Positions 11,080 to 22,689 are shown, counted from the stretch's first letter. The stretch is DNA of 64,000 bases from Diogma glabrata (GCA_963693315.1 OY856188.1:196062379-196126378); one strand, 5' to 3'. Notes: generated by a model not told the origin, from the letters alone. Numbers and translations are program-made.

Positions 11080-11315
11080 TTTACACGTTAATATAGCGAG
11101 CCGCTTGATCTAAGACAGACGCCCGCTCCAAGCCGCCCCTAATATGGAGAGCAGGCGCCTTTTACAGGTTTATATATCGAGTCGCTTGATCCAAGATAGA
11201 CTCCCGCTCCAAGCCACCCCTAACGTGGAGAACAGACGCTTTTTACCTGTTTATACAGCAAGCCGCTTGATACAAGACAGACGCCAGACCACCCCTAGCA
11301 TGGAGAACAGACGCT
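11080..11315. repeat. Three tandem copies of an 81-bp unit, last shortened
   Basis: The units start at 11080, 11161 and 11242, each with TTTACACG/TTTACAGG/TTTACCTG. Each goes on through GCCGCTTGAT, AAGACAGACGCC and CCACCCCTA to TGGAGAACAGACGC. The third unit lacks about 8 bp in its middle. The array lies just upstream of the endonuclease start of the minus-strand RTE element, where a 5' UTR repeat or promoter array would be expected. That role is inference. Confidence 0.75.
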
Positions 11316-14300
11316 TGAGTTGTATTGGTTTTATGGCGCCAATGACTCGCCATGGTGCAGAATCATTGAGTATAAGCAGTATTTACCCTGCCCCTCTCAA
11401 CTACACCAATATAATTCTGTTAGCGTTACCCAGGTAGCACGGCATGGACGTAGAATTTCGGATTTTCGCTACAATCGCTGTGGACGATATATTTATATAA
11501 CTTATAACTATAAATGCATTTTTATCATATTGTACGGTCCGATCCAGACGATCTGGTTTGTTTGTCGTTTACAGAGCTTTTACTTGCAAACCAATAAATT
11601 TAGAGGATGTGTGTGAGTTATACTAAAGGCCCACGTAATGCTTAAGCTCAAAAGGTATTATGCTACCACAAATATTATCTAAATACAAAGATGCCGTTTA
11701 ATAAAAAATTATTTTAACACTAATGGTTTTAATTGTAGCCCTCGCAGCGCACAAAAAGAAAATAGAAACAAATCTTTTCCATCCGTTTAGTTAGTCTTAA
11801 GGTTATTCAGAATCTCTATAATTGTTAACAGAAAACATATTCATCGAAAAAAAATTATATAAACACAAGGAATAGATTGATTGATTTCATGCATCCCTTA
11901 TTTGATTGCCTAAAGCGAAAACGATTTGTAAATACTTTTAAAAACAACGTTAGCAAATCAATTATTTACTAAAGTTTTACTATTTCTATTCATCTATTCT
12001 GAAACAAAATTTATTAAGCTCATTCCATTTTCTCTTTTTCACTGGACTCTACTTAATTACATTTCACTAAATAAATTAACATCCATAAATAGAACAACTT
12101 AACACACAACAATAAGAAGCAAGCAAAAGCACAAGAACAAGAAAACAAAAAACTTTGTCTTTTAGTTTCTCTTCGCTAAATTATAAAACAATTCATTCAA
12201 TCTTATTAATTTATTACACCCAATGTAAACTCACCATTAAACCAAACCCGAAGTAATAAAGAATAAGAACAAAACAATAAATCAAAAGAAAAACCCCGTA
12301 AAAATATTATTTTCAAAATATGAATACGGAAAATAGAGTAAAATGTGGAAAAATGTTTAGTTATGTTTCTTGTTGTTGGTGGGTTTGTTTGTTTGTTTGT
12401 TTGCTTGCTTCTGGTAAACTAAAATAAATTTGATTATTTTGATTTATTGGGTCAGCAGTTTGTTGCTTATTTCCATTTGTTATATAGAAAAACATCCGAA
12501 ATGAATTGTTTGTCTTGTTTCTTATGATTTATTTAATTTTTTTGTTCTATTTAAATGAAAAATTTAATTTGGTTAAAATATGTGCGGTGGGGTTATAACT
12601 TATAAGTTATGATAGAAAACTATAACCCATTTGTCCAATGTTGTTGCTAATCTATAGACAAATTCTAAAGAACAAATATTGTGCCACAACATTATTAAAA
12701 GCAATAAACTATCCCAATTTCCTTTAACTTCAGCAATAGTTTCACCAAAATATATCAATATTTCCTTTTGATTTAGCAACTAAAAAGTTTTCGTTACATA
12801 TCACATTTTCCAAAATAAACCCCAAACTTTTTCACATAAAAAAAGCTTCATAAAACTTTTTGAACCGTAAACATATTTAATCAAATATTTTTTGAGAAAT
12901 ACCTGCACAAAATTGTTCTAGTTTAAAATAGTTTGGTTTATTTTTGCTTGTTCCATTTTGATAAGAAAATACCACAAACATCCAATTATCTAGTTCTAAT
13001 TGGTGATACGAATGCAATAAATAAAAGTTTGGCAAAACTTTAAAGAAGAAAATTATAATAACTGTACTTTTGAACGATGAAATGAAACAGTGCTTGAGCA
13101 GAGTAAATTGTTTCAATAAGATTTGAAGTTGGTTTGTGAAATGATGTAAAGAAATATGGTCGAAACATATCAAATGGTTTTAAGGATCAAAAATTAATTT
13201 TTATGTTCACAAAGTTTGTGGGTTTTCTTGTTTAATTTAAAATTTCTAGAATATAAGTTTTGGTATATGAATTTCATGTGCTGTGATGGTGAACACGTTT
13301 CACATATTAAGTTTTGATTTCAATCAAATACAGACGGAAGAGTTAAGTAAGAAAGCAATTTTACTCACGTTTCATTCGTTTTTGTTTAATTTATGTTGGA
13401 GAGCTTAAACCAAACTAGTTTGTACAAGAAAAATTACGATGTACCACCAAAATTGTCAAATTGCAGCAATTCTTGCTAAGCACAAAACAGAAACTTAAAT
13501 AATAACTTCAAGATTAAAGTTCCATGATAAGGTCTCTTCAAAATAACAAGAACTTTTTAGCTTCATCACGTCCGTGACTGACTTTAATATATTACGTTCA
13601 TTACATTAGTGTCGCATTGGAATCATAGTTTACCTCGCAGTAGACGTTAATTTTTGAATTATTTCAGACTACAAACCGACTTTACGTTTGTGACCTATAT
13701 ATCATCACTTGTTTTAATAATGTCTTGTATATCTTGAGTTTGTGTTAGTTGAAACATGCAATGACTTAAGAAGGGGTTTAATCGAGCCGTCCTTTCAGTC
13801 AAGCTTTGATTTCAAATATTAAAAGGACTCAACACCCTTGATAATTTTTTCGCCGGCTCATCAAATCTTTTTTCTCAACCGCTCTGGAAAAAAATCCAAT
13901 TTCCCAATTGCCAATTGCAGACAAATTTGCCTATCACCCTTCTCAAGCGACTCAAAATTTCACTCCTTAAAGATTCACTTCGAAAAAGGATAAGGTGACC
14001 AGACCAGATCCCGATTTTTAACAGTTTGTCCCGCGTACCACGACATTTTAAAAATGTCTCGATTTTTGTAAAGAATGCATGAAAAGTCAGGCACAACCAG
14101 AGAACGTAAGAGAATTTATATGGTTCTAGAAAAAATCACAAAAGAAAATAAATGGTTAGGACTATTCCATCATTTTGAAACAAACCTTAATCCCAAAGAG
14201 ACAATTAAACAACAAAAATTGCGTTTCGCAATTACATTAAAACAAGCAATTCAAAAGCCTTGCGAGAATATACAGTTGTCAGAAACATGTTTCGGCTATT

Positions 14301-14336
14301 GATAAACAAAGAATAAAGACACTATGATTTAACGAA
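11316..14336. other. Long AT-rich stretch without a recognised gene
   Basis: No protein family was recognised on either strand. Open frames at 11320-11616, 12877-13173 and 14075-14302 have no recognisable domains. The last (LEKITKENKWLGL...) is the least random-looking and directly precedes a same-strand LINE fragment, so it could be more of that element. A GTTT simple repeat is present at about 12380-12410. Confidence 0.5.
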
Positions 14337-14680
14337 AGCAACGAAATTTGCCTAGCACCCAACGGGCTCTCTCTACAGTTTTTTAATGCCATTAAGAGAG
14401 TGCAAAATAATTTCACTGAATCGTCACTACCACCTTTAATTCATAATAATGTTCCCATAATAAACCCGAAAGAACAAGCTGATCTTCTTGGAAAACTTTT
14501 TTCTGAAAACTCTACTTTAACTGCGCCAAATTTCCAGCCAAAACCTTTTCTCAAAAATCGTACAAAGTAAGATTCTAAGATTCTCTTCCAAATAAATTCT
14601 AACAAGTCATCAGGCTCTGCTAATATCTCACTTTTAATATTGAAAACTTGTGTTAGAGAGCTAGGTAGACCCAATTCTCA
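14337..14680 (+). pseudogene. Daphne/CR1-like LINE fragment, RT linker region
   Basis: The frame reads SLPPLIHNNVPIINPKEQAD, LLGKLFSENSTL, then after a stop NKSSGSANISLLILKTCVREL. This is the linker before RT finger motif 1 in CR1/Daphne-type LINEs (family pattern '...PKEKANLFAxLFxxNSTL ... KSSGPDGIPxxVLKxCxPEL'). It lies on the plus strand, head to head with the minus-strand Daphne-like piece at 15060-16175, so the two cannot be one intact copy. At least one stop breaks the frame. Confidence 0.6.
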
Positions 14681-15059
14681 CAAAAATTTTCTAGCTATCG
14701 TACAAGGAATGTATGTTTCCTGACATGTAGAAGCTTGTTAGCGTTCAACTTGTATTACCACTTTTTTTTAAAAAATGACGACAACCCTATATAGCTGCAA
14801 GATGTGATGTTACGGCGGGGAAGAGCAACTTATTTCTTTAATTTAAAGCTTTATAACTGGGAGTGAATTTCGAGAAAATGTCAATGGATATAAAATCATT
14901 TATTTGTTCCTGCATGAAATACTATTCTCACATCTCACCCTATATCCTTTAAATTTCTAGACGCTGTCCAACGGAAAACCCTTAAATTTTTTTTTTTTTT
15001 AAAATAAAAAGTGTTGTGTTATAGAGTTTAGAATATGTGTCACAACAACACATAAATAC

Positions 15060-16175
15060 CTTTTAAGACCTAGGTCTAAACCTGGGTCCCACAACAAGTG
15101 GCGTTCTAAGGTGTTGATTAACGCTTTTTTAAACCTCTGTGGATTGAAGCCACCTGAGACAATGGATTCCGGCAAGCTATTCCATTTGTATGCAGTGCGG
15201 ACGAAGAAGTCTTTCTGCGATCTGCCAGTATGGCAGCGCGGGATCTCGACTGTTTGATTGGTTGCGGTAGCCGATTGCTAAGTGGAACAGGGGTAAGAAT
15301 AAGTTTAAGGCATGATGCCGCTGATTTCATCTGAGCACCACTGTTGGTGACGATATTTGTAAAAAACAGCTAGGTCAGCAACAGTGCGACGATGTTGTAG
15401 GGAATTAAGTTTTGATGTTAAATCTCGCTCAGCCACAATTCGTATAGACCGTTTTTGAACAGAGTCCAAGAGGGCCAAGATGGAAACAGAGGCAGCACCC
15501 CAAACTTGACAGCAGTACTCCATACAGGGACGAATATAGGACTTATAAACATGGAGCAATTGGTATGGATTGAAAAAATGTTTGCATCTATTTATGAGGC
15601 CGAGTTTTTTAGACGCGCTGTTTGCCATCGCCATTACATGATCGTTCCGGAGTAGGTCATTTGAAACTGTGACACCCAATAAACGAATGTTTTACATTCA
15701 CCTATTGGTTCATCACACATACTGAATGAAATATCTTTGGGGAACTTGGTCTTTAATCTGGAAACAATCAACAGCTGTGTTTTGGTAGAGTTGAAACTGA
15801 CCAGGTTTTGGTCACCCCAATCGGCGACTTTATTTAGGTCTTTATTCACGTTTATGGCAGCATCTCTCCGGGCGGGATTAATTCTTTCGTGCATTTTACC
15901 TTCTGAAGGAAGGGGCTCGAACGATTTGTGCAGAGTACTATCATCTGCAAGACTATTTATTGGGTTGCTGGTGATTTTCAACAATTCGTTGATATAAATC
16001 AAAAATAGGGTTGAGGACAATACTGAGCCTTGAGGTACACCAGCATTAATTACTTTAGACTGAGACGGATTTTTGTCTAAGGAGACCGAAATGTATCGGT
16101 TGGTTAGAAAATTTTGAAGTAGCTTCACAACATTGGGATGAAAATCATACGCAATGAGCTTGTTAATTAAGTTGG
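15060..16175 (-). pseudogene. Daphne/CR1-like LINE, RT C-terminal half (outer host of the nest)
   Basis: On the minus strand from 16175: LINKLIAYDFHP (thumb-side of motif A), GVPQGSVLSSTLFLIYI (motif B), SLADDSTLHKSF (motif C), INVNKDLNKVADWGDQNL, then GVTVSNDLLRNDHV. It continues with CMEYCCQVWGAAS, LLDSVQKRSIRIVAERDL and SLQHRRTVADLAVFYKYR, ending near 15060. Frame changes occur near 15690 and 15330. The protein is cut at 16175, where element A begins, and its N-terminal part continues at 35746. The family assignment (Daphne/Crack within CR1-like LINEs) is from motif memory. A second copy of the same family lies at 57150-58075. Confidence 0.85.
16172..16175 (+). repeat. Target site duplication TTGG, left copy (element A)
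   Basis: TTGG directly precedes the TGTAATG terminus of element A. The same four bases follow its other terminus (...ACAACA) at 35746-35749. Removing A plus one copy restores an open LINE frame across the site. Confidence 0.85.
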
Positions 16176-16503
16176 TGTAATGTTATTTGTACAACTTGTA
16201 TTCAACTTTATGTACCAACAGTGTTTGTGGTTCTTACCTGTGGATGGTTCTCAAGACGTTTTTATAAAACACTTATTATTATTTTTAAACTATTATTAAT
16301 TTATTGTTTATATAATTTTAATAATAGTTTTAATTATAATTTTTATTTATTTTTAAGTTAGAATTATTATTTATCTTGGTGAAGATTATCTTGAACTCGG
16401 ATTGAACTTGATATTAGAATTACTTAAAAATCAAATATTAAAACTAAAACTAAACTCGACTATTCTTTATTAAAACTCGAACTCAACTCAACTTAAAAAC
16501 TAA
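16176..16503 (-). repeat. Element A, partial LTR copy 1
   Basis: It begins TGTAATGTTATTTGTACAAC and matches the full copy at 18797 up to CTTAAAAACTAA (near 16503), then departs. It lacks the MITE found in copy 2: AAACTATTATTAAT is uninterrupted at about 16298, which shows the state before MITE insertion. Confidence 0.85.
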
Positions 16504-16513
16504 GTTATTAAAA

Positions 16514-17846
16514 TATGGAGGGTCTGAAATCTCACAGCTCTGAGATATCAAGACTTCGGTCTGGGTTAAGGGTTTGTATATAGTTTTCGGCAAAAAACTT
16601 TTATGAGGACATGGTTTTTAGTTTTGGGCAGCGATGTATATCAAACATAAGTCTTTGTTAAATTACAAGTATTTTTTATCTCTGTTTAAAAATTTATTAC
16701 GAAACTAACACGAAACATCAATACATTGCCCGAAAATTATAATCAAAATTCCAAAAATATTGCTAAACTAAATAAAATCAAACTTATTTCAAAATTCCAA
16801 AAATATTCCAAAAACTAGAATAAAATCAAATATTTAAACTTTTTCTAAATTCCGATAATATTCCAAAAATTCTTAAAAATTTAAACTTTTCCAATATTCT
16901 AAAAATATTGCAAAAATTATTACAAAATCAAAAATACAAACTTTTTCAAAATCCCAAAAATATTTCAAAAACTATAACAAATTCAAAAATTTCCATGTCC
17001 AATTTCATTTTCAATTACATTTGCGTCATACAAACAGCTACATTTTTTTTCCAAAAAATTGGCTAAAAAAATAAATGAAATCATTTATTGACACGCTTGA
17101 TATTATTTTTTTGACAAACTTAGAATTATGGCATTTCTCTATAATAATAATAAAATTTCATGTCATACAAACTATTAATTTTATTTTTTTCTAAAAATTG
17201 GGTAAAATATAAATAAAAACCTTGCTTTTGACACACTTGACAACATTTTTTTGACAAACTTATAATGCCATAAATCTCAATAATAATAATAAAATTTCAT
17301 TTCAAACAAACAATTTTATTTTTTTCCAAAAAATTTGGTAAAAAAATAAATAAAAACCTTGCTTTTGACACACTTGAAAACATTTTTTTGACAAACTTAT
17401 AATGCAATAATCTAGTTTTTGATCTCAGATGCCAATCCCTACCATCAAGATTTCTCCAAATTTAATGTTCCTACTCGTAATCACTTAAAATGAACGTTTT
17501 TCAAGCCAAAAATACGAAAATTTGCTATTTTTGACACACATAATGATTTTTTCGACTCACTTCCGGTACAGTTATGGAACACAGCGCCAAAAGGACGCTG
17601 TCCCTTGAGAATACCTATTTTTAGAAAAAAAAATTTTAAATCCCTCCAGCGGTTTTCCCTGCAGCGTAGGTAATGACGGACGGCCGGCAGGCCGGCCGGC
17701 CGACAGACAGACATACATTTTTTTTTTGCTTTTTTAGAATCAGTAGGTCCTAAAACGTCGAGAAATTGCAAAAAAATTGGAGGTAAGAATTTCACTTTGA
17801 GCTCATGAATGTAATACTTAGGTCTTTCAGACCGAAGTTAATTATA
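16514..17846 (+). repeat. Unclassified dispersed repeat X, copy 1
   Basis: About 1.3 kb, noncoding, with three zones. First, a 57-bp-period AT-rich array with ATTCCAAAAATATT units (about 16730-17010). Second, three roughly 110-bp units with TTGACACACTTGA, TTTGACAAACTTATAATGC and AATAATAATAAAATTTCAT (about 17090-17400). Third, a unique tail with CCTACCATCAAGATTTCTCC, a CCGGC-rich run (17679-17701) and AGAATCAGTAGGTCCTAAAA. An inverted copy lies at 38112-38990. The ends carry the complementary words ACTTCGGTCTG (about 16553) and CAGACCGAAGT (about 17829). TTATTAAAA occurs at both edges (16505 and 17847) and may be a 9-bp target duplication, though the bases are AT-simple. Confidence 0.65.
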
Positions 17847-17944
17847 TTATTAAAAAATTCGTCTTCCAGTCCATCATGCATTTCACCATTGTATTTCAGT
17901 ATATTTTTAACTCTGGTTGTTATCAAATTGTACTCTTCGTCTAA

Positions 17945-18334
17945 TTAGTTATTAAAACTAGGTACATCGGTTCCACTATTCGTCATTTTTAAATTTTTAT
18001 CGTCTTTTAATTTATTGTTCAAATTTCCGAGGGCAGCCATTTCCGAATTTACCATTTCTTTTAAATCTATATCTTCGTCCAGAGTTACCGACTCCAGATT
18101 AAGATTCTCTAAACTATTTGTTTTCTTTTTTATAACGGCTTCGCGTGATAAATCACGTACAATTTCGAATGCGTTATTTAATATATTTAAAGTAGAATTT
18201 GATGGCTTACCTTCTGAAATTTTGTGTGCTGCTTTATTTTTCCGACGGTCGTCAATGGATGAACTACAGGATAGATTTCGTTGTCTGGCTGAACTGCTTG
18301 CTTGCTTCGTTTTACTAGACTCTCCCTTAAACAT
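17945..18334 (-). CDS. Hypothetical 129-residue ORF of element A (gag N-terminus?)
   Basis: ATG at 18334, stop at 17945. The product is hydrophilic and rich in Ser, Lys, Asn and charged residues (MFKGESSKTKQASSSAR at the start, later SVTLDEDIDLKEMVNSEM). No known domain was recognised. Its position, some 460 bp inside the full A-LTR when read on the minus strand, is where a gag gene would begin, so a truncated gag leader is the best guess. Its frame ends just short of the boundary with repeat X. Nothing shows that it is expressed. Confidence 0.35.
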   Translation of the reverse strand: MFKGESSKTKQASSSARQRNLSCSSSIDDRRKNKAAHKISEGKPSNSTLNILNNAFEIVRDLSREAVIKKKTNSLENLNLESVTLDEDIDLKEMVNSEMAALGNLNNKLKDDKNLKMTNSGTDVPSFNN

Positions 18335-18796
18335 TTGTTAAATAAAACTATTAAGCTGCTTTCAGTTTTTTTTTATATTTTCTCTGCATTCCTTTGCTGA
18401 ATGATAACTTTTTAATTACTAAACATGTAATATTTTTACAATTTGCATGAGTAACGATGCAAAAATATTGTTGATATCTGCTTGGAAATTATAATAGAAC
18501 TTCCTTGTGAATTTGTATAGAAAATAAATTTTTCAACGAAGAATGAAGATGAAGATTTTTGTTACAAGAGTATTTTTACTGATAACTACTTGATATTTTA
18601 CAAAATTTGTTTGACTGTTTCTATATTTTTAAACTTTTAATTTGTTCCTGGATGATAATTTTTAAACTTTTTCATAACACTATTTAACTGTTTTAAATTG
18701 TTCTATTAATCTATTATATTTAAATTACTAAAATTATTGATTTGGTTTTAATTCGAACCACTTTAGAACCACAGGTTAATACCGGCCGCACCAAAT

Positions 18797-19964
18797 TGTA
18801 ATGTTATTTGTACAAGTTGTATTCAACTTTATGTACCAACCGTGTTTGTGGTTCCTTACCTGTGGATGGTTCTTTGAACTTTTAACTAAAACACTTATTA
18901 TTAGTTTTAAACTACCCGGGTAGGAACTGCCAATGTTAAACAATGGGCCAACCTCGGGCCTGTATTGGCGGTTTTAGTCTGGGCCAGTTGTAAATGCCTA
19001 TACTGGACCAAGATTCAGTTTATTGTATTACACGTACGAAGATTCAAATAAAAAATTGAAGATTTTAAGTGTTACCAGTTCATATTTTTCTGGCAGCGGA
19101 GATCGTGAGGGTGGAAGACGCCTTCGTTAAAACTTTTATAAAAAATTAACTTAACTTAACTTGAAATTTAAATAAAAATTATGATTATATTTAATTTATT
19201 GTATTTTTGTATTAAAAAAATTAGTATTTGATAAATTGGTTTGCCAGGCTTGACCCTATTCTGATTTGCCAGACTTTGCCCAAGTTTGATTTGCCACACT
19301 TGGCCCAAGTCTGGTTTGCCAGTCTTGGCCCCAAGACATCATCCCAAGCTTGGGCCAAGCTTGGGCCGTTTGAAAATATTAAGCCTGACCCAATCCCCAA
19401 AATCTGTGGCGCGAGCTTGGCCCAGGCTTGGCCCATTAGCTAATTCTTACCCGGGTATTATTAATTTATTTTTTTATATAATTTTAATTATAATATAACT
19501 TTTATTATAAGTTTTGTTTAAGTTAGAATTTTTATTTATCTTGGTGAGGATCACTTGAACTCGGATTGAACTTGAAATTAGAATTACTTAAAAATCAACT
19601 ATTAAAACTAAAACTTAGCTCGACTATTCTTTATTAAAACTCGAACTCAAGTCAACTTAAAAACTAAAATCCTATCATTTATAATATTTAATTTATCCAA
19701 AATCAACATAAATTATTTGGCCTAATTTTAATTGAAAATCGAAACATTCAAAACACTATTCTTGCAAGTCAAATAAAATTATTTAAATATTTCGATTTGT
19801 GCAATTATTTTGATGAATGCAATTTTCGCATAATTGACAATTTAATGAATTTAATTTAATCTATTAATTTTGTTGATTTTGAATAATTTAAATTTTTAAG
19901 TAATTTCTTAACCTATATTGTTACTAACTAAATCTATTATAAACCAAAGGAGATTTATACAACA
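18797..19964 (-). repeat. Element A, full LTR copy 2 (carries a MITE)
   Basis: From TGTAATGTTATTTGTACAAG to ...GATTTATACAACA, 1168 bp. Without the 541-bp MITE and its TA duplication the LTR is about 625 bp. Its left flank read on the minus strand is ATTTGGTGCGGCCGG, a plausible place for a primer-binding site. Its right flank is not TTGG, so this copy is internal to the integrated structure. Confidence 0.8.
18915..19455 (+). mobile_element. MITE-like element, CCCGGGTA termini, TA target
   Basis: A 541-bp insertion in LTR copy 2. The left end is CCCGGGTAGGAA and the right end, read inward, is CCCGGGTAAGAA. It is flanked by TA on both sides (18913-18914 and 19456-19457), and LTR copy 1 preserves the empty site. 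TA duplication with short inverted ends suggests the Tc1/mariner superfamily, but no transposase is present. The right half holds degenerate repeats of 'TTTGCCAGxCTTGGCCCAAG', which open several short frames that are not genes. A second copy lies at 62937-63268. Confidence 0.8.
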
Positions 19965-20458
19965 CTATTCCGTTAGGCGTTTTAAATTTTTTAGCAAGGA
20001 CCTCACGTATTACGTCCTCCGTGGTCACTTCGTCCCTATGTTTGACTTCTAATATTGTCTGGTTCTAAGTTTTTACTTCCGCTTCTGCTCCCACTACTCT
20101 CTCTATTTGCTCTTGGAAGACTGAAATTGGTCCTGCATATCTTCTTATTTGTATCTCCAGCAATAGGTCCCCTTTACCTCTTTGCCTTATGTGAGTAACT
20201 TTTTCTCCTAGCTCCGTCAAATCATTTGCCTTCACTTTTTTAAATATCTCTTCATGTGTGAGCGAGCTTGTTTTTTATCAGAAGAGCATCTGGTTTGCAG
20301 AAATGTCCACGTTGTATTTTTGACGCTTTTTTACTCTTTTTCTTCGTTTTTCTACTTACTTGCTATGGTATTTCGTCCGTGGCTGCGGCTTTTGTTTTGG
20401 TCGCCATTTGTGTCCGCTATAGAAGGGGTGCCATATCTTTCACACTCAATTCATATGG
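19965..20458 (-). pseudogene. Gag/ORF1-like fragment of a retroelement, interrupted by element B
   Basis: On the minus strand the frame reads VKANDLTELGEKVTHIRQRG, then GDLLLEIQIRRYAGPISVF, EAEVK, a stop, and ILEVKHRDEVTTEDVIREVL. This matches the pre-zinc-knuckle region of ORF1/Gag proteins of R1/jockey-like LINEs (family pattern 'IRxxxxGxLLLEL ... xVxIRDLDExTTxEEVxEAL'). The N-terminal side (MATKTKAAATDEIP...) holds stops. The sequence continues across element B at 35372-35560 (..RDERVRYGATEAKYQSGF..). The fragment abuts the full A-LTR at 19964, so it may belong to A or to a separate LINE captured in A. Confidence 0.5.
20455..20458 (+). repeat. Target site duplication ATGG, left copy (element B)
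   Basis: ATGG immediately precedes the TGTAATGG start of the 5' LTR of B and recurs at 35368-35371 immediately after the ...CATTACA end of the 3' LTR. Confidence 0.9.
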
Positions 20459-21812
20459 TGTAATGGATAGTCTGGGATAACGTAGTATATTATGGTCGCA
20501 GTTTCCTTAGTTGTTGTTCCTTATATTAATCTGTACCACTTGTAATAGATTCTCATCCCTTCGTCATCAATAGTCATATTTCATGTAGTTTCCTTAACCC
20601 ATAGTTTCCTTATATTTCTCAAAATCTACTAAATCTGCAATAGCCGGACAAACGTATGGGAGAAAGAAAATTACACTAATTACCTAGAATTATTTATTCA
20701 TTGATATAACACAATATTGGTTAATTTGAATTAATTAATAATTTTCCTTAATCATCATCCGTATAATCACTAAAAATTAATCAGAATTTAATCTTACAAC
20801 GCACTAAAATTGACGCGCGTTGTGCTTCCATTCGATTGTCCTCGCCTTACTACTTGAGTTTGAACTTTTTTTTGTTTCAAAACACAAACCGTAATGAAAT
20901 AACGAAATTCTCAAAACCTCACAACAGCTACGTGTATTTTGTTCCCAATCGTCAACATACAACGAATTACTATTTCTGCTTGGTTAAACATTTGATTTGT
21001 CTTTGTATGAGTGTTTTGCTTTAAACAATCCTTCCGTGATTGATCTGAACTTCACGGTATTGATATTGCAGAATGTAGTTATTAAATGTCTAAACATCAC
21101 TACATTGATCGAATCTGTATTTGATTCATTTTGAATTCAATTATACGTGTTATGAATGTGTCGGAAATATTGGGGATCCCAACCTTATTTTTAGTACAAT
21201 ATTATCAAGTAGCAAACGGTTTTGTGAACTATAATAAGTTCCCAATAATTTGAAAATCTGATGTAAATTAATTATCTCTCATCTAAATACTTTATTCGAG
21301 TTATTGCGAGATTAAAAATTTGACTATATAATGAGCACGGTAACTTATTCTCTCGCTGAGTTCAATTAGCGATTCACATAGTACTCGCGCAATCTATTAC
21401 ATTCGCATTATGTTGTTGCATTTTTGACGTTCAAGTCAAAAATTCTAATTATCCGTGCGGGACATGGATATCGTTTTTCTGATTCATGTGCGATTTTTTT
21501 CAATTTGTTCAGTGTTAGTTGTTATAGCTTAAATAAAATTTTATTGTGTGATTTAGTGTAATTAGGGAGACTTGCTACCTCTAATATTAAATAATACAAC
21601 CATTGTGCAAGTGGATCTGCTGAGGTTGAGATAGCGGTAGAATTAGCGGAAAGCGGTTTGTTTAGAATGCCGTGATTAAAAAGGTAAAGAATCATGTATA
21701 ATTGCTTGTCTCATAGTAAATTAGAACAAACAAATTGAAAATTGCTCAGTGAACGAAACTGAACATACCTAGATGTTTCGTAATAAATTTGACACAAATA
21801 ATATTAGTGAAA

Positions 21813-22225
21813 ACCTGTAAATTCTTGTATGCTTGTTAGTAAATGTAAATACTAATTTATTTAGTGAAAAGAACTGTAAATTTTGTTATGATTCATAGTA
21901 AATGCATGTAGTAATTTATTTAGTGAAAAGAACTGTAAATTCTGTTATAATTCATAGTAAATGTAAATAGTAATTCATTTAGTGAAAAGAACTGTAAATT
22001 TTGTTATGATTCATAGTAAATGCATGTAGTAATTTATTTAGTGAAAAGAACTGTAAATTCTGTTATAATTCATAGTAAATGTAAATAGTAATTCATTTAG
22101 TGAAAAGAACTGTAAATTCTGTTATGATTCATAGTAAATATAAATAGTGATTGATTTAGTGAAAAGAACTGTAAGTTCTGTTATGATTCATAGTAAATGT
22201 ATATATGAAAGTTGTCTGGTGAGCA
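21813..22225 (+). repeat. 59-bp tandem array inside the 5' LTR of B, about 7 units
   Basis: Units of about 59 bp begin AACTGTAAATT and contain GATTCATAGTAAATG and TTATTTAGTGAAAAG. Units 2-5 alternate between two variants (TTTTGTTATGATT/GCATGTAG and TCTGTTATAATT/GTAAATAG), so a two-unit block was itself duplicated. The same array is at 33277-33689 in the 3' LTR. A regulatory (enhancer or termination) role is possible but not shown. Confidence 0.85.
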
Positions 22226-22689
22226 ACCGTAAATTCATGCTTGATTAATAGTATAAGTAAAATATTACTAGTTCCATAAAATCAACTAATAAACCTGTAA
22301 TTTAGTGTTTGTTCAGAAATAATTTAAAAAACAAGGGGAATCAGACGAAAACGGCTCTGGTTCAGTACAAGATTGTAAATTGTTACTTGTTTAGAATATC
22401 GTTAAATTAATGCTTGATTGAATAATAAAAAGAAGAGAATAATAACTGTTTTGATTATCGCCTTGGTCGATAGGGAATACGAAAAGTTGAAAGTATTGAG
22501 GGCGGGAGCGAAAGAATCAACCTAAAGGAAATTTGAATTTATCTATGGGTATCTTCAACACGCCATTTGAATCAAATTTTTGCTACTAATGCCATATCTT
22601 ATACCTATTTCAACGCAACCTTCCTGGAAGTGTCTTTGTTATTACTGCCATATTGATATAGAGTTTTTTTTGGTTATTGCCACCGTATA

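Noticed and set aside
17679..17701. GC-rich GGCCGGC run as a CpG island or promoter
   Set aside because: Only 23 bp, inside repeat X and lost in its second copy, so it is a local simple-sequence expansion.
17945..18341. Two opposed frames at the same place (minus 17945-18334, plus 18015-18341)
   Set aside because: Only the minus frame has a charged, low-hydrophobic composition and fits the orientation of element A; the plus frame is treated as its shadow.
19221..19498. Three overlapping open frames of about 70 codons on both strands
   Set aside because: They are produced by the GCCAAGCTTGGGC-like tandem units of the MITE, which lack stops on both strands; there is no domain and no independent coding signal.
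20836..21024. 62-codon frame, repeated identically at 32300-32488
   Set aside because: It lies inside the LTR of element B, so the identity only reflects the two LTRs. No domain; not conserved for protein reasons.
21813..22225. CRISPR array
   Set aside because: The units are contiguous tandem repeats without unique spacers, inside a eukaryotic LTR.
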